Below are positions 1 to 13,044 of a DNA stretch of 64,000 nt, piece by piece. The stretch covers positions 14,934,633-14,998,632 of the forward strand of contig OZ037769.1 of the NCBI GenBank assembly GCA_964035545.1, written 5' to 3'. The notes beneath the pieces were generated by a model. The model saw only the letters and a program-made list of their open reading frames with translations. It did not search any database and was not told the origin of the DNA. A program made the translations under genes and the position numbers. Source of the DNA: Bugula neritina (taxonomy: Eukaryota; Bryozoa; Gymnolaemata; Cheilostomatida; Bugulidae). How positions within the stretch are numbered: the stretch's first letter is position 1; the number at the start of each line of letters is the position of its first letter.

Positions 1-207
1 TCTATTACTATATAAAATGTGCTTGAATTGGAAAGTTTGTCCTATAAAATGTGTATTCAATATTATTAGAGAGATGTATAACAGATCAATTATAAGTACT
101 TTTATATAATAGTGTATTGTTTAATGTGCTTAACATGTCTTACATGCTTTAAAATTCCACTTAAAAATAATTTCACCTTATTGAATGACATCTTTCTATG
201 TTTACAG

Positions 208-3200
208 GCCCAATAACTGCAGCTATTGTGAAGAAATTGGGTTGTCAGTTCACAGAATTCCTTGGAGGTTTTTTTCTCATAGCCGGAGTTGGTCTCTCTG
301 CTTTCTCTAGAGATCTTTGGCATGCCATTGTTCTCTACAGTGTTGTAGCAGGTATTAAAAGCAAAAGTGTGTTTTTGTATAAAATATATTGCTTATTATA
401 TTTTAAATTCAATGATTTGATGAGTGCTGTCAGCAACTATTGGTCAAAACACTTCCAGTTTGTTTTTTTTCTTTTCTTTGATGTTGGTGAAACTTAAAAT
501 ACAATCATATAACAGTAACGCAATTGCCACCTAGCTATTTTATAAGTTATTTATTCAATATAAACTTATTATAGTTTGACAAAGTTTTGACATTCAGTTG
601 ACTTACATTTAAACAAATTCAATATCCTAGAATTAAACCATATGTGTAAATTACTCATACTTGTTTCCTTGACAAGTGCGAGTTTGCTAAAACGTATCCT
701 TATCAGGATATTACTCTCCTGTACTCAACAAGTTTCTTCGGTTTTAGGTATTGGTGGTTCGTGCTGCTATACTGCAAGTTCCCAAATACTGGCTGTCTAT
801 TTTGACCGATTAAAGTACGTTGCATTCTCACTAGCTGCTCTAGGATACTATGTGGGTGTAATGGCATGGTCTATTCTTTCTCAATTCCTACTCAATAAGT
901 TTGGCTACTCCCAGGCAATGGGCATCATGGCAAGTGCTCATCTACTGCATATCATAGCTGGAATATTATTCTTTGAACCTAAAACAATGCCCAACCAAGG
1001 TCAGTTCATTTTCATACTTATAGATGTAAACTTTAACACATAACAGTTATATGAGTAACAGATCAAGTACTGATGTACTCATAACTGACGTCGGGTTATA
1101 CTCACTATCCCTGATGGCTAAGGAAGTTTTTATAATGCGGGACAGGAGCAATTTTGACTGGATGTCTTTCCCGAGAATTGCGCCACCATCCCATTTACTA
1201 AGCCAGTGCCTTATAACCACTAAACCACAGTTGCTCCCTTGATGTTGTGTTTATAACAACTTTTTGAAAATTTTTAATTAGCAGCTATATGCTTTGCTGA
1301 ACTTTTTTACGGATTAACTCCAATAATTATTTGATTACACAATATTTGACCTGGTCATTTTCTTAATTAATGCTAGTTTTGTTGCTGTTATTGTAGTTGA
1401 TATTCAACAAAAAGGGAGTTTTAATGCATTCCTTCAAATGTGTCTTTGAATATATATTTTTTTCACAAAAACAAATAAATGCATTGCAGAATTCAAAAAT
1501 TTATCGCATAAGCTAAATGACTGGAAGCAAATGTCTATATCGTAATCATGCTGAAACACAAAAAAGCAAAAATGCAAGTTTACTGCTTTGTAGCAAACCT
1601 TGAGAGATCTGAATGTAAAATCAATGAGAATACTGGCAAAGATAATCTGGCCTTAGAAGTTTGTCATGATCAGGTGAGCTAAAATTTTTGCATCAGCTTC
1701 AGGAGAAAATTTATATTTGATTAGAATATAAATCTAATAATAATGGCTGATGTACTAGAACTAAAATTAAATTATATAGGTGTTGAAATATATAGGACAA
1801 GACAATTCGTTTAAATTATTCACAAGGCATGCATGTTTTTTTTATTTTTACTTCAAGTAAACTATTCAAAATACTCAGTTTTTATGTTTTTATAGAACAG
1901 TTCAACAAACGTTAAGACTGACTCGTTTGAAAACTTTGAATCATCACCAGAAGTAAACGATGGCTCTTCAAATTTAATGACTGGTTTCAAAGAGTTAATA
2001 AAATCTTGGAAGGTAAACAAATACTTTATTACACTGCTAGATTATTTATAATGTCTAACAGCTCTACTTGTGGTTATTTATAACAATTAAACAGTATGAA
2101 TATTTTACTGAATTTCAGGTATGGCTATTGCTAGCCAATGGGATGCTTTGGTCAGTTAATTCTTCAGGATTTTTGATCTTGGTAAACAGCTATATTATTC
2201 ATAACACTGAGATGGATGCCAATGAAGCAGCTCTTGGGGTAACTATTATAGGTAAGACAATGCATTGCTTATAATGCTACAGTATTCAATATTTTTGATA
2301 TCATGACTATCAGTCAATTAGTCCAGTTTTGTTGAAACTGAGTAATCAGAATTAGCATCTAAATTAAGTGCTGCACTGTATATACAGTTAGTCAAATAGT
2401 TGCCAAATAATAATTATTATCAGTATAATTTGTAAAATATAATTCTATCGAATATTTTACTATAACAGGATATGAATCAATTAAATTCTAAAGCTTAGTT
2501 TATACCAATAATGTTATTGAAAATAAAGACATCGTTTTTATAAAAGATTATATTAGGACAAACAAACCTCGTTTTGGTTAAATAATTTAACATGCAGCTA
2601 TATATTAACCAGCTTGAAGTAGAAGTATGTAAACTGTAAGAAAAAACAGCTGCTAACAGTGATATGTTATTATACCATCACATGATAATTGATTAGTTAT
2701 AAATCATAAGTTAGAAGAAGCGAATTTGACAAATAGTAAGATTTGTATAGCTTAAGGCTGAAAATTCCTTTTTGCAGGCAAATTCTAGCACTGTGCAACA
2801 GCAGACACCTTATACCAATGCTAGTACGTGTATATCTATGGAGTTTGTGTCTATGTAGAACTTGTTTTATAAGGGAAATACTACTAACATAAAGCATCGC
2901 AAAACATTTATATATATATGCGGAAAATCAAGCTAAACTATAATTTGAGTCACTATAATTGCAATTTTAGACTAAAATTAAGGACGGGACACATCAACTT
3001 GCTTGCACTAACTCTTTTTACAGTGCATTATACAATGTGTAACTTTGACAATTGCAGGTGTTAGTAGCATCATTGGCAGCATTGCTGTAGTTTTGACAAG
3101 TTCTCTCAAGTTTAACCGATTCCTTCTGTACTTCTGTGCCGTGGCCTTCTTTGGAGCAGCTGCTATTGTGGCATCCTTTACTACTAGCAAGGTATGATCA

Positions 3201-4105
3201 CTATAATGCCTATAGCAATATCTCACTTTTGAGGCTCACAGTCTTTTCAGGGCCACAGGCTGACATGAAAATTTTTTTTATTAGTTGGAGCTACATTAAG
3301 TGAAATTTTTAACCAATATCGCAGCAGTACTGCTATATTATTGTTTGTGGTTGATCCCATTGATATAAACGTGTGCTCATATACTTATATATAGCTGTTG
3401 GTAACCAAGACTTAACTCTTCAAAATTTTATAAAAACTGTTCATGGTTTTCTTCGAATGAAGTTCTATTTTAGAACTTTTTTTTTTAAAATCAGTTAGAA
3501 TAATCATTGAGTGAAGTGAATTCAAGTGACTCTTTAAAAGTGGGTTATTCTACCACAGTTTAGATAACACTTACTGTAAACAAAACTTTTTACCAGTCAA
3601 ATATAAGGCACACTTACAGATCATGAATGAGCGTATTATACTTTATTTAGGAGATGTATTATGGTTTAGCAGCATGCTGGGGTTTGGGACAGAGTATTAC
3701 TATATCCTCTTTACTTGGAGTAGTCAGTGACCTGTGTTCTGCCAGTCAACTACCTCTACTGTTTGGACTTGAGTTAATGGCTGAAGGTATTGGAGGAATA
3801 GCTCTGGTACCTCTGGCTGGTAAGTAATTTTCTATTATATGTAGACGTTTTTGCTCTTCCAAACATCTATTATATACTAGCTTATATATATATATATTGA
3901 CTTGGGCTTGTAAAAGCTATAGTGGTATGCGAATATTCTTACAAAAAACAAACTTTTTGTTTTAGCATTTATTGGAGAAGCTACCGGTGAAAGATATGGA
4001 ATAATATTTGTTGGTAGCTGTGGAGTTTTAGGAGCTTTGGCGATTCTCCCCGTTGTTATAAACAGTTTAAAGAAAGGAAAGACAACTTATTCAGTCGAAA
4101 GCTGA
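208..4105 (+). CDS. SLC16-like transporter, copy 1 (5' partial)
   Basis: Multi-pass membrane protein of the SLC16 (MCT) branch of the major facilitator superfamily. The exons read 208-351, 748-999, 1594-1673, 1896-2012, 2119-2251, 3058-3191, 3651-3819 and 3966-4105 (stop TGA); all junctions are GT-AG and the phases agree. The missing first exon (TM1) must end just left of the window, because base 1 matches the sequence about 14 nt inside intron 1 of copy 2. Exon B encodes TM2-3, exon C TM4-6 with the SLC16-like stretch YFDRLKYVAFSLAALGYYVG, two charged exons form the cytoplasmic TM6-7 loop, and the last four exons encode TM7-12. An AATAAA lies near 4372. Substrate is not deducible. Family assignment is firm; the exact borders were read by eye. 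Confidence 0.85.
1091..1241 (-). repeat. tRNA-derived SINE, diverged
   Basis: Antisense copy of the SINE seen best at 4982-5184 and 27430-27562. Its core (GACAGGAGCAATTTTGACTG) and the tRNA-like head (AACCACTAAACCACAGTTGC on the + strand) are recognisable, but the B box has decayed. It lies in the exon C-D intron of copy 1. Confidence 0.65.
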
Positions 4106-4439
4106 TTAATATAGCAGATTTGCTTCGTCATTAGTTTTATACGTCCTAGTTGTAACAAAAAAAACCAAAGTAGCCCCAAATGCTCAATATTTCTAGTTAT
4201 AATGAATAGAAACTTATGCACATCTATTGTTTAAGTACATTTTCAGATACCGTTCCACAAGAGATACTATTATATATATGTGATGGTTTATTTATATCTC
4301 AAAAACCTGTTATGCCTTCTTTCTACTTGTATTTGATTTATACAATGATTAAGCTGAATAAGTATTTTAGAATAAAATGCTGTTTCTTAATATGTTAGCT
4401 CCAACAAAAATACCATTTAACATACTTTGCCATATTTAC

Positions 4440-4606
4440 CTGCATTATAGCATTTGCTCTAGCAGTCTTAAGAGGGTATGTGGGTACAATGACATAGCCC
4501 ATCTTTTGTTAATTTTTACTCAATAAATTTGAATACTCCCTGGCATGTGCTCATCTACTTCATATTATATAGCAGCATTATTGTTCTTTGCATCTAAAAA
4601 AGAGAA
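4440..4606 (+). pseudogene. Relic of SLC16-like exon C
   Basis: In frame it reads AFALAVLRGYVGTMT and then a stop, matching AFSLAALGYYVGVMAWSILS of exon C in copy 1. Further on, a stretch matching LLNKFGYS...AHLLHII is also recognisable. There are several in-frame stops and an internal deletion (the stretch between GYS and AHLL is shortened). No partner exons were seen nearby, so this is a dead fragment of another array member or a partial duplication. Confidence 0.75.
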
Positions 4607-4981
4607 CTTCTGTCTTATACAAAGGTAAAGCGATAGACTTGCAAATAAGTGGTGTTATTGAAAACTGTATGCAGTTAACTCAAGTTTCCATAATTATCTT
4701 GTACTAGTTTCAAAATACAAAGGCTATATTGTATTGCAACATATAATATATAGCACAATAAGAAAGTATGAGTAATCGTGAGCTAACATTGATTTATAAA
4801 CCTAACATACAATGTTATTATTTGAAGCCATATAATATATATTGGCCTATTTTACATTATCAACCCATTTCTTTTAATAATTGAGTCATTTATCTTGCAA
4901 TAAGCCATATTATAGGTTACAAGTTTTAGAAAATAATTATGAAAGAAAATTATTTACTCATAAGTTTATAAACTAACGGAA

Positions 4982-5184
4982 GTTTATAGTCGCTATCCCT
5001 GTGAGAAACCCCTAATGGAAAGAGTTTTTGGTAAAGCGGATTAAAGATTTATATAAATGAGGCATGAGAGCAACTATGACTAAATGCTCTTCCTAACATC
5101 AACGATGGCCTTTGTCAGGGCTCGAACCCATGACCTCGTGTTTATTAGGCAAGCACTCTTATAGCCCCTAGACCACGGCTGGCT
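4982..5184 (-). repeat. tRNA-derived SINE, near full length
   Basis: Read on the - strand it has a tRNA-like head with an A box (TGGTCTAGGGGC) and a B box (GGGTTCGAGCCC), a central body ending near GTGCCTCATTTATATAAATC, and a tail resembling ATCAGGGGTTTCTCACAGGGATAGCGAC. This is among the best copies of a family seen about ten times in the window. Confidence 0.8.
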
Positions 5185-5683
5185 ACTTATTAGTTTATGC
5201 TATTTGGAATATAGTAATATATAGCAGCTTCTTGCATAATTTCTAACAGGCACAAAATCACGCATTATATTAAATAATAAAGCTAGTGACCTAATTCAGA
5301 GATGTTTAGTCAAATGACTTTTATTTGACACCTTTTAAGTGATTGAATATAGTTTAAAGGAAATTGATACAATGCTTCAATTATATGCCAAGCTAAGACT
5401 CAATACAATTTCGTTGTAATTGAAATCTAATCTTATAATCTATAACAACCAATAGAGTCTCAGTATACAAAATATGTGTGAAAAGAAATTGATACTCAAT
5501 AGTATCTGATTGATAAAATCTATGCCGTCTTTGTGAGCCGCTTTGTTCCTTACATTAAATAAAAGACATTTATGAGATTATCACACAAAATTGCATCATA
5601 GAAAGAATTTGAGTTGAAAAGTGAGCCATTCCTGGATAACATACCTTTGTAGAACTAACACATCTTATGTGGATATTGCAGCA

Positions 5684-8600
5684 ATGGCGTGTGCAAGAGC
5701 CCCCAAAATAACCAAGGATAAAGGTTACTCCTGGGTGATTGTTTTTGGATCTTTCTTGTCTCACTTTGCCCATGTCGGATTTACATTTGGGACAGCTGGT
5801 AACTTGACAATAGCTCATCAAGAGTTCTTCAACGTAGATTTACAGCAAGGAAGTCTCATTGGAACTGTACATGTTGGTGTTCTGTTTATTTTTGGTGAGT
5901 GAATATCCATTACTATATAAAATGTGCTTGAATTGGAAAGTTTGTCTTATGAAATGTGTATTCAATATCATTAGAGATGTATAAGGTATCAAATATAAGT
6001 TCTTTTATATAAAATCCATGCATGTTTATAGTCACAATCCAGCTGTGAGAAAACTCTTGATGTTTTGTTAAATCGAGCTAAGAACTTATTCATATGGGGC
6101 ACAGGAGCAATAATGACTAAATGTTCTTCCTAACATCACTAATGGCCTTTGTCGGACTCAAACCCATGGCTTCATGCATACTAAGCACTCTAACTTCTAG
6201 ACTATGGCTGCTCCCAAATAAGTACTTTTTTTATAATTAGTTTTTTATTTAAGATGTTTCACTAGCTTTACATGCTCCCTTTTGCTTATATAAATAATGC
6301 CATTTAAAAGAATGATATCTTTCTATGTTTACAGGCCCAATAACTGGAGCTATTGTCAAGAAACTGGGTTGTCAGTTGACAGAAATCCTTGGAGGTTTCC
6401 TTCTTATAGCTGGAGTTGGTCTCTCTGCTTTCTCTAGAGATCTTTGGCATGCTATTGTTCTCTACAGTATTATTGCAGGTATTTGAAACAGAAGTGTTTT
6501 TTTGCATAAAAAAACAAATGTAACAGTATATAGTGATTTTAATAATTTGATTTGTTTTACCACCAAATTTCCAAAATTTGCTAGTTCTTTATTTTCTTCA
6601 CCTTGGAAACTCCCAAAGAGTATTCAAAGCAGTGTCAAGTGTATTCAAACTGTTCTATGATTTAATTATTCAGCAAGGAATTATAAAATAGTTTAGTAAA
6701 GTTTTGACTATACTATTTAATTCATGCACTTGGGGGCAAATTCAACTTTATAGAACTGAGATATTTGTTTAGACTACTGGTATACTGTTTCTCTGGGGAG
6801 TGTCAAGATATCACTTTCCTGTACTCAACACTTGTTTATTGTCTCTAATTTTAGGTATTGGAGCATCCTGCTGCTATACTGCAAGTTCTCAAATATTGGT
6901 CGTCTATTTTGACCGATTAAAGTACGTTGCATTTTCACTAGTAAGTCTAGGGAACTTTGGTGGTGTGATGGCATGGTCGGTTCTCTCTCAATTCTTACTC
7001 AATAAGTTTGGATACTCCCAGGCTATGGGCATCATGGCAAGTGCTCATCTACTGCATATCATAGCTGGAATACTGTTCCTTGAGCCAAAAGTAAAGCCCA
7101 TCCAAGGTGAGAGCTAATTTGAGCATTTGGTTTCATTTTTTTCACATTTGGACAGTATTACCCAATCAAGAACTGGTGCTAAGCTTATAACTTTATAATT
7201 GGAAAAAGTTCTTTTAATTTAGGCTAAGGGCGCTTTTTATAATTTATGACACAGGGGCAATTATTACTGGACACTCATCTTAAAGGATTGCTCTATCTTG
7301 TCTAATAAATGGCCATTTAGGTCAAACACACATAATATTGTGTTTTTCTAAGCATGCATTGACAAAAAGCATTTGACCAAAGGTAGAAAAAGTTAGTTGA
7401 AGTTGAGGGTGTAGATTGGTAACAGCCAAAACGCCGATTTTGAAATGAGCTGGGAAATGTGACGTAACAGCGCCAGCATTTCTGCTGGTCACGTGACTAT
7501 ACAAATGAATAACTATAGAAATATGACTGTGAGATGTGATCTTTCAGCTCGCAATTTGTATATTTATAGAAGTGCAAATGTGAATTATCTCAATCTATAG
7601 TTTTTTGACATTTTAAATAACATGTATGTAATAACATTAGGCCATATTTTGCTTGTAAACATTAGAAAAAAGCATTGCAAAAACATGCGTTCTTTAGAAT
7701 GAATGCCTGCGATCGATCTAAACTAGGTCAGATTGTGCAATATTACGGGCACACCAAAGCTGACCTATATAGCACACTGTAACTGCTTGAGCGTTATTGG
7801 TTGATATTGTGCTCAGCAACCTTGAATACTAGCGTTATAGTTAGCACGTGCAGCATAGTTACTGGCGTTCACACGTCACGTATTAGGCTATTCTTTTTCA
7901 TGGCTGAGAATTTTACCGCCCTCAAAATTGGAATTTTGAAAAGCTGTTTTCTAGGCACATATTCCTTTGCAAAGTCACAATTGTTTGCATACACATTAAA
8001 TTATAGTCCATAATTATAATGTGATTGTAATAAACTAAGATTGAGCAATCCTTTAACATCACCGTGCTTGCTAGGCCAGCGCTTTAACCGCTACACTTTT
8101 TTTGACGGCTACTTTGCTTTGTATAACTTTTTTGACCAACTATGGTACCAAGAGTGGTTTGATTCCTTCACAGTTTACTTAGTTTTCACTGCTGTGTTCA
8201 TAAGCATTGCAATTGTAATTGATCCTTCACCAAAGGAACATTTTTTGATGCATGCACTCTTTCAAAAGTGTTTTCGAATATCATATTGCTTGCTAAACAT
8301 TATAATGCATTAGATCATTGAAATGTATGTCTTAGGGTAGTTGTTTGGAAGCAGTACTTTAATATCACACTGATTTTGCAATTTATGATTGTAGAGATTA
8401 CTGAGGACATTGAGAAGAAGGAATGTAAAATCAATGAAAGCTCTGGCATAGATAATCTGGCTTTAGAAGTTTGTGATGTGAGCAAACAGTGTTTCTATAA
8501 ATGTGTATCAAATTCAAGAAAAAATTCAAAATTTCATAAGTTACGGCTTTGAATAGAAATGACTAAAATAAAGGAACCGAAGCCAAATGGGTGTTGAAAT

Positions 8601-11168
8601 ACAAGACTCAATATAACTCCTTGAAATGCATGAACAGATACATATGCTTTCTTTACTTTAGTCTAAGGGAAGATACTCAAAATACTTGGTTTTTAATTTT
8701 TAGGAAGAGTTTGGAGATATCAAGACCGACTCTCTTGAAAACCCTGAAAGTCCCCCAGAAGTGAATGACAACTCTCCAGCAAGTTTAAAAACTGATTTCA
8801 AAAGTTTAATCAAATCCTGGAAGGTAAACACATAATGCTACTATACTTATAAAATCTGTCAGCTGGCATCTATACAAAATATAGCTCAGTTATAAATTAT
8901 GTACGCATCTTGATGGATTTTAGGTATGGCTGTTGCTAGCCAATGGGTTGCTTTGGTCAGTTAATTCTTCAGGATTCTTGATTTTGGTAAACAGCTATAT
9001 TATTCATAACACTGAGATGGATGCCAATGAGGCAGCTCTTGGGGTAACTATTATAGGTAAGACAATGCATTGCTTATAATGCTACAGTATTCAATATTTT
9101 TGATACCATGACCATCAGTCAATTTGTCCAGTTTTGTTAAAATTGAATAATCAAAATTAGGATCTAAATTAAGTGCTGAGAAAATGCTACTTTGTAAAAT
9201 AAATGCCCCATCCAAGAACTGCAGAGCTCCAGCTTGCAAGCAGGCGCGCTAAGCATAGGGGCACACGACATGGGTTACCCACGAGGGCAACATGCGAAAA
9301 AACTTGTCTAGTCCAAAAATGGGGTGTGGTGTACAAATTTTCAAACGTGTAACAAGTTGAGCAAAGGTTGATTCAATTGGGTGATCACCATTTAGCAAAC
9401 ACAGTGTTTTAAATTTCAATTTAAATTTTTAGCAAACTGAATTATAACAAGGTGAGAAGTAAAATTAGAAGTAAAGTTAGACAGGCATTGTGTGTGGTAG
9501 GTAGTTCCCGGGAATTTTAAAAAATTAGGACCTGCATAAAGAAAACTCGAGCCATGTAGCCCTATGCTAACTAATTACACCACAGGGGCTGTTGGGTTAA
9601 CTCAGCATTACAAACTTCATTATTTAATATTTTGCATGTAATTAAGAAACTAGTCAATTGATTCATTTTTTGTTAAATCATCCAAGTTAAAAATACAGAT
9701 CTGAAATGCGTAATATACGTTCAAATGAGCTACTAGCTGCTATTATTAGCAATATCATGATTACATAGCAATTAAATAAGTATAATTTTGCGTGAAAGTA
9801 GTATACTTGACACACAGATTTGTGTAGCTCAATGCTAAAAATTCTTTTTTAAGCAAGGTTGCAAACTGAGTGAAGCAACAAACACTGTATACAGTATTAT
9901 CATATTATATTATATTATATTATATTCTATGCTTTTGAGTTAGTGTTATAGAGCCTGATATATAGTATAAATATAAGAAAAAAGATTATGAAATAGCATG
10001 ACAGAGCTTTCTCATATATACAAACTGTCAAGTGAAGTTATAACTTGAGTTACAATTGTAGCTAATTTATGTAACATAATATACCTAAAAGCGCTGTTTC
10101 ATACATAACCTATTTTTACACAATATTAGACAGTGTGTTTTGACATTTGCAGGTGTTAGTAGCATCATAGGCAGCATTTCCGTAGTTCTTACAAGCTCTC
10201 TTAAGTTTAACCGCTTCCTTCTCTTCTTCTGTGCCGTGGCCTTCTTTGGAGCAGCTGCCATTGTGGCATCTTTTACTACTAGCAAGGTATGATCACTATA
10301 ATGCCTATAGTATAGTATGTCACTTTTGTAGTTGACTGTTGCAATTTTGTGAGTCTTGAAGCTCACATTTTTTCAGGTTCACGGACTAATCTAAAAAAAG
10401 TTATCAATGGGAGTTACAAAATGAAATTCTTAAACAATTGCACAAAAATGTCACTATAATATTTACTTGATATAATATTTACTAATGGTATAATATACAC
10501 ATAGGATCACAGTTTGATCACAGTTAGAAAAGTTTAGCTCCTCATGATCACAAATGTTTAAGCTTTCATCAAACAGGGTCTTGTTTTAAAAAATTTTCAC
10601 GAGTAGTTTAACCTTAAACTCAAATGCATGATTCTAGGAGTGGCTTTTCTAACACATTTACGTTATGTGATTCATTGTGAACAAACCCTTTACTATAGTC
10701 AAGTATAAGTTACACTTACATGAATGAGTGTATTATACTTTATTTAGGAGATGTACTATGGTTTAGCAGCTTGTTGGGGTTTGGGACAGAGTATTGCTAT
10801 ATCCTCTTTACTTGGAGTAGTCAGTGATTTGTGTTCTGCCAGTCAACTACCTCTATTGTTTGGACTTCAGTTACTGGCTGAAGGTATTGGAAAAATAGCC
10901 CTAGTAGCTTTGGCTGGTAGGTAATTTCTTATATATTTTTTGCTAATGAAAACATTGATAACTATATTACAATGACTTGGGCTCGTATAAGATTATTGTA
11001 TATTTAACAAAGTACTTTTATGTTTCAGCATACATTGGACAAGTTACTGGTGAACGATTTGGAATAATGTTTGTTGGTAGCTGTGGAGTTTTAGGAGCTT
11101 TGGCTATACTTCCTGTAGTTGTGCTCAGTTTTAAGAAAACAAGCAAAATCTATTCCATCAGTGGTTAA
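5684..11168 (+). CDS. SLC16-like transporter, copy 2 (complete, 461 aa)
   Basis: Exons: 5684-5894, 6335-6478, 6855-7106, 8395-8477, 8704-8823, 8924-9056, 10153-10286, 10748-10916, 11029-11168 (TAA). The start is the first ATG in frame with TM1; a good acceptor (GATATTGCAG) sits two bases before it, so an upstream non-coding exon is likely. Residues 1-70 carry TM1 with KDKGYSW, the counterpart of the SLC16 DGGWGW signature; 71-118 TM2-3; 119-202 TM4-6 with YFDRLKYVAFSL; 203-270 the acidic cytoplasmic loop; 271-461 TM7-12. Length fits the family. The Asp/Arg pair of MCT TM8 is absent. AATAAA lies at 11214. Likely plasma-membrane solute carrier, substrate unknown. Confidence 0.9.
6029..6214 (-). 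repeat. tRNA-derived SINE
   Basis: Antisense copy in intron A-B of copy 2. The core (GGGGCACAGGAGCAATAATG), the B box region (GGACTCAAACCCATGG on the + strand) and the A box region (TCTAGACTATGGCTGC) are preserved; the tail is diverged. Confidence 0.75.
7175..7320 (-). repeat. SINE fragment, strongly diverged
   Basis: Only the tail and body are recognisable (TTTAGGCTAAGGGCGC, then GACACAGGGGCAATTATTAC). The tRNA head is eroded. It lies in the exon C-D intron of copy 2. Confidence 0.45.
7321..8394. other. Rest of long intron C-D of copy 2
   Basis: Non-coding stretch with some less AT-rich patches, a small inverted repeat CCAGCATTTCTGCTGG near 7470 and a tRNA-like antisense scrap near 8050-8100. 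No coding signal was found. Confidence 0.4.
9530..9592 (-). repeat. tRNA-like repeat fragment
   Basis: The - strand shows an A-box-like TGGTGTAATTAGTTAGCA and a B-box-like GGCTCGAGTTTTC. It resembles the tRNA-like sequence at 18943-19014 more than the common SINE. A second, weaker tRNA-like stretch lies at about 9215-9265. Both are in intron F-G of copy 2. Confidence 0.4.
9894..9935. repeat. (TATAT) pentamer repeat
   Basis: Short tandem run of an ATATT-type pentamer in intron F-G of copy 2. Confidence 0.8.
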
Positions 11169-11917
11169 ATATAGCCTCACTATACTAATCACTCTATTGT
11201 AAGAAAATCTTACCAATAAAAATGTTATAGTAATGACTAACAGACTACTTGATTTGTTGGAACCAGAGAAATTGATGATGTGCCTTTTAAGTTTGAATGT
11301 GGTGCAGTTATGACTATGAAAAAGAGGTGCAGTGTTAGCCTAATGCCTTTATATATCTAACATTAATTCAAACTCTAATATTTTCAATATAATTTTGAGA
11401 GAATGATTTCTTTTCAAAATTGTAACTTAATTTATAGATTATTTTTGTACATGCGTGACTTAATAAGGAAAGCAAGTGCAAATAAAATAATTTTCTTGAA
11501 ACTTTTTTAAACCATACATTATAGTTTTATTAGCTAATAGTTTTATTAGCTATTTTTTATAAATAAATGCACTGCATGCAGTGTTTTCAAATGCTTTCTA
11601 TTGGAAGCTTACTCTTGTTTTACATTGGTGTGGCTACAAGGACAAATCCTGGATCAGTGAAGAGATAATTCCACTATATATGGAAATAACTGCAAATCAT
11701 TTAAGTGAATGGCTTTGTATTTCAATAAATGATACACATCATATAGTATTGCTCTACTAAGTAGATTAGTATGAACGTAACATGCATACCACATCTTGTT
11801 ACTAAAATTTTTAACTTCATGAATTTAACATTGCGCTATACTCTTTCATTCTTATTGGTAAAAAACACAGTAAAATGGCCATGCATCCAGGTCATTAGTT
11901 TAACTAATCATTCATGT

Positions 11918-12615
11918 TTAACCCTTACGCGATCGATGGACCATATATGTCCCTGAAAGCGACACTATCCACAGATCAATGGACCATATATGGTCTTTTA
12001 GGTAAATAAACGATAGCGCTTACTTTAAACTTCCAGTTTTCAACCGAAAAGCCTAAAAGCTTTTGTAATTGATGTTGATAGGGCAGCTTAGTAATTTTGA
12101 GATAATTAGAGCCATTAAATCTGATTAAATTAATAGCTACCAAGCCAGCCAGTTGCTTTTCAATTTAATCTCTAAATTTCAGAATTGTCGGTAAAATTTA
12201 ACGCTACATTTAAATGCATGAAACTGCTGTCAAATCATAGAGAGCCAGTTTATTTTATTCAGATTACATTTAGAAGAACATCTTAATAAACAGAAATGTT
12301 AAAGTCACTATATTTTGAATCATATTATATATTAATTTTCTCATTTTGAATTTTCAATTTTAAAATAGCGGTTTTGAGAGGTCAAATTAAAATGACTTAT
12401 TTTAGCTAGAATTGAGGTCTCCCGTCACTTTAAGAAGCTTTTTATAGAAGAAAATACTCTTAAAATTATAATACCCAGTTTATTTAAAGCCAAAATCAAG
12501 TGTAACTTTTTAATAATGAAATTGAAAGTTAAGCAAAATTTGTTAGCAAATTTCGCGATAAACTCAAACGAGGCTTGAAATTACGTAACTTCAAAGTTGA
12601 TCGCCAAAGGGTTAA
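11918..12615. mobile_element. piggyBac-like non-autonomous element (MITE)
   Basis: About 690 bp between two TTAA sites (11918-11921 and 12612-12615), the target hallmark of piggyBac transposition. Just inside are matching inverted ends: CCCTTACGCGATC on the left and, read on the opposite strand, CCCTTTGGCGATC on the right. There is no transposase reading frame inside, so the copy depends on an enzyme made elsewhere. Next to the left end is a repeated unit (GATCGATGGACCATATATG and GATCAATGGACCATATATGG), the second containing the palindrome GACCATATATGGTC. Known: CCC ends and TTAA duplication define the superfamily. Inferred: family membership without a search. Confidence 0.7.
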
Positions 12616-13044
12616 AAAGGTAAGTTTACACGTGAAAAAGGTCTATCAAAAGGTTGATTAAGCTTTCGTGACGAAATCATGACGGATACAGAGCTTAGAA
12701 GTTTTTAACAATTTTCTTTTTCGATTCAAGTGCTTTTTAACTAAATAGTCTTTAAACTAAATGCAATTGCTTTACAATAAAAAAAACAATTGAAAGTTAC
12801 CAGCCTGGCAATAGTATATAGAATTTGTATGCTTGGAAGTAAATTGATTATAGGTAATGGCATTTATAGCTTTATATATAAATGGACACTGTAAGCCCAC
12901 AATGTGTAATTGCATTATAATAACTACAAAAGATAATGCCTTTCAAAGAAGGTTCTTATATATGTGATCATCATTAAGACATCTTTTAAACCTTGTACAC
13001 TCTTTTATATAAATTGAATTTAGACCACTTCTTTCACACATTTT

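Larger units (their letters stand above)
4106..5683. other. Intergenic spacer between SLC16-like copies 1 and 2
   Basis: Holds the 3' untranslated region of copy 1, a decayed exon C relic (4440-4606), an antisense SINE (4982-5184) and, at its right end, the presumed promoter and 5' leader of copy 2. No other coding signal is seen. Confidence 0.6.
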
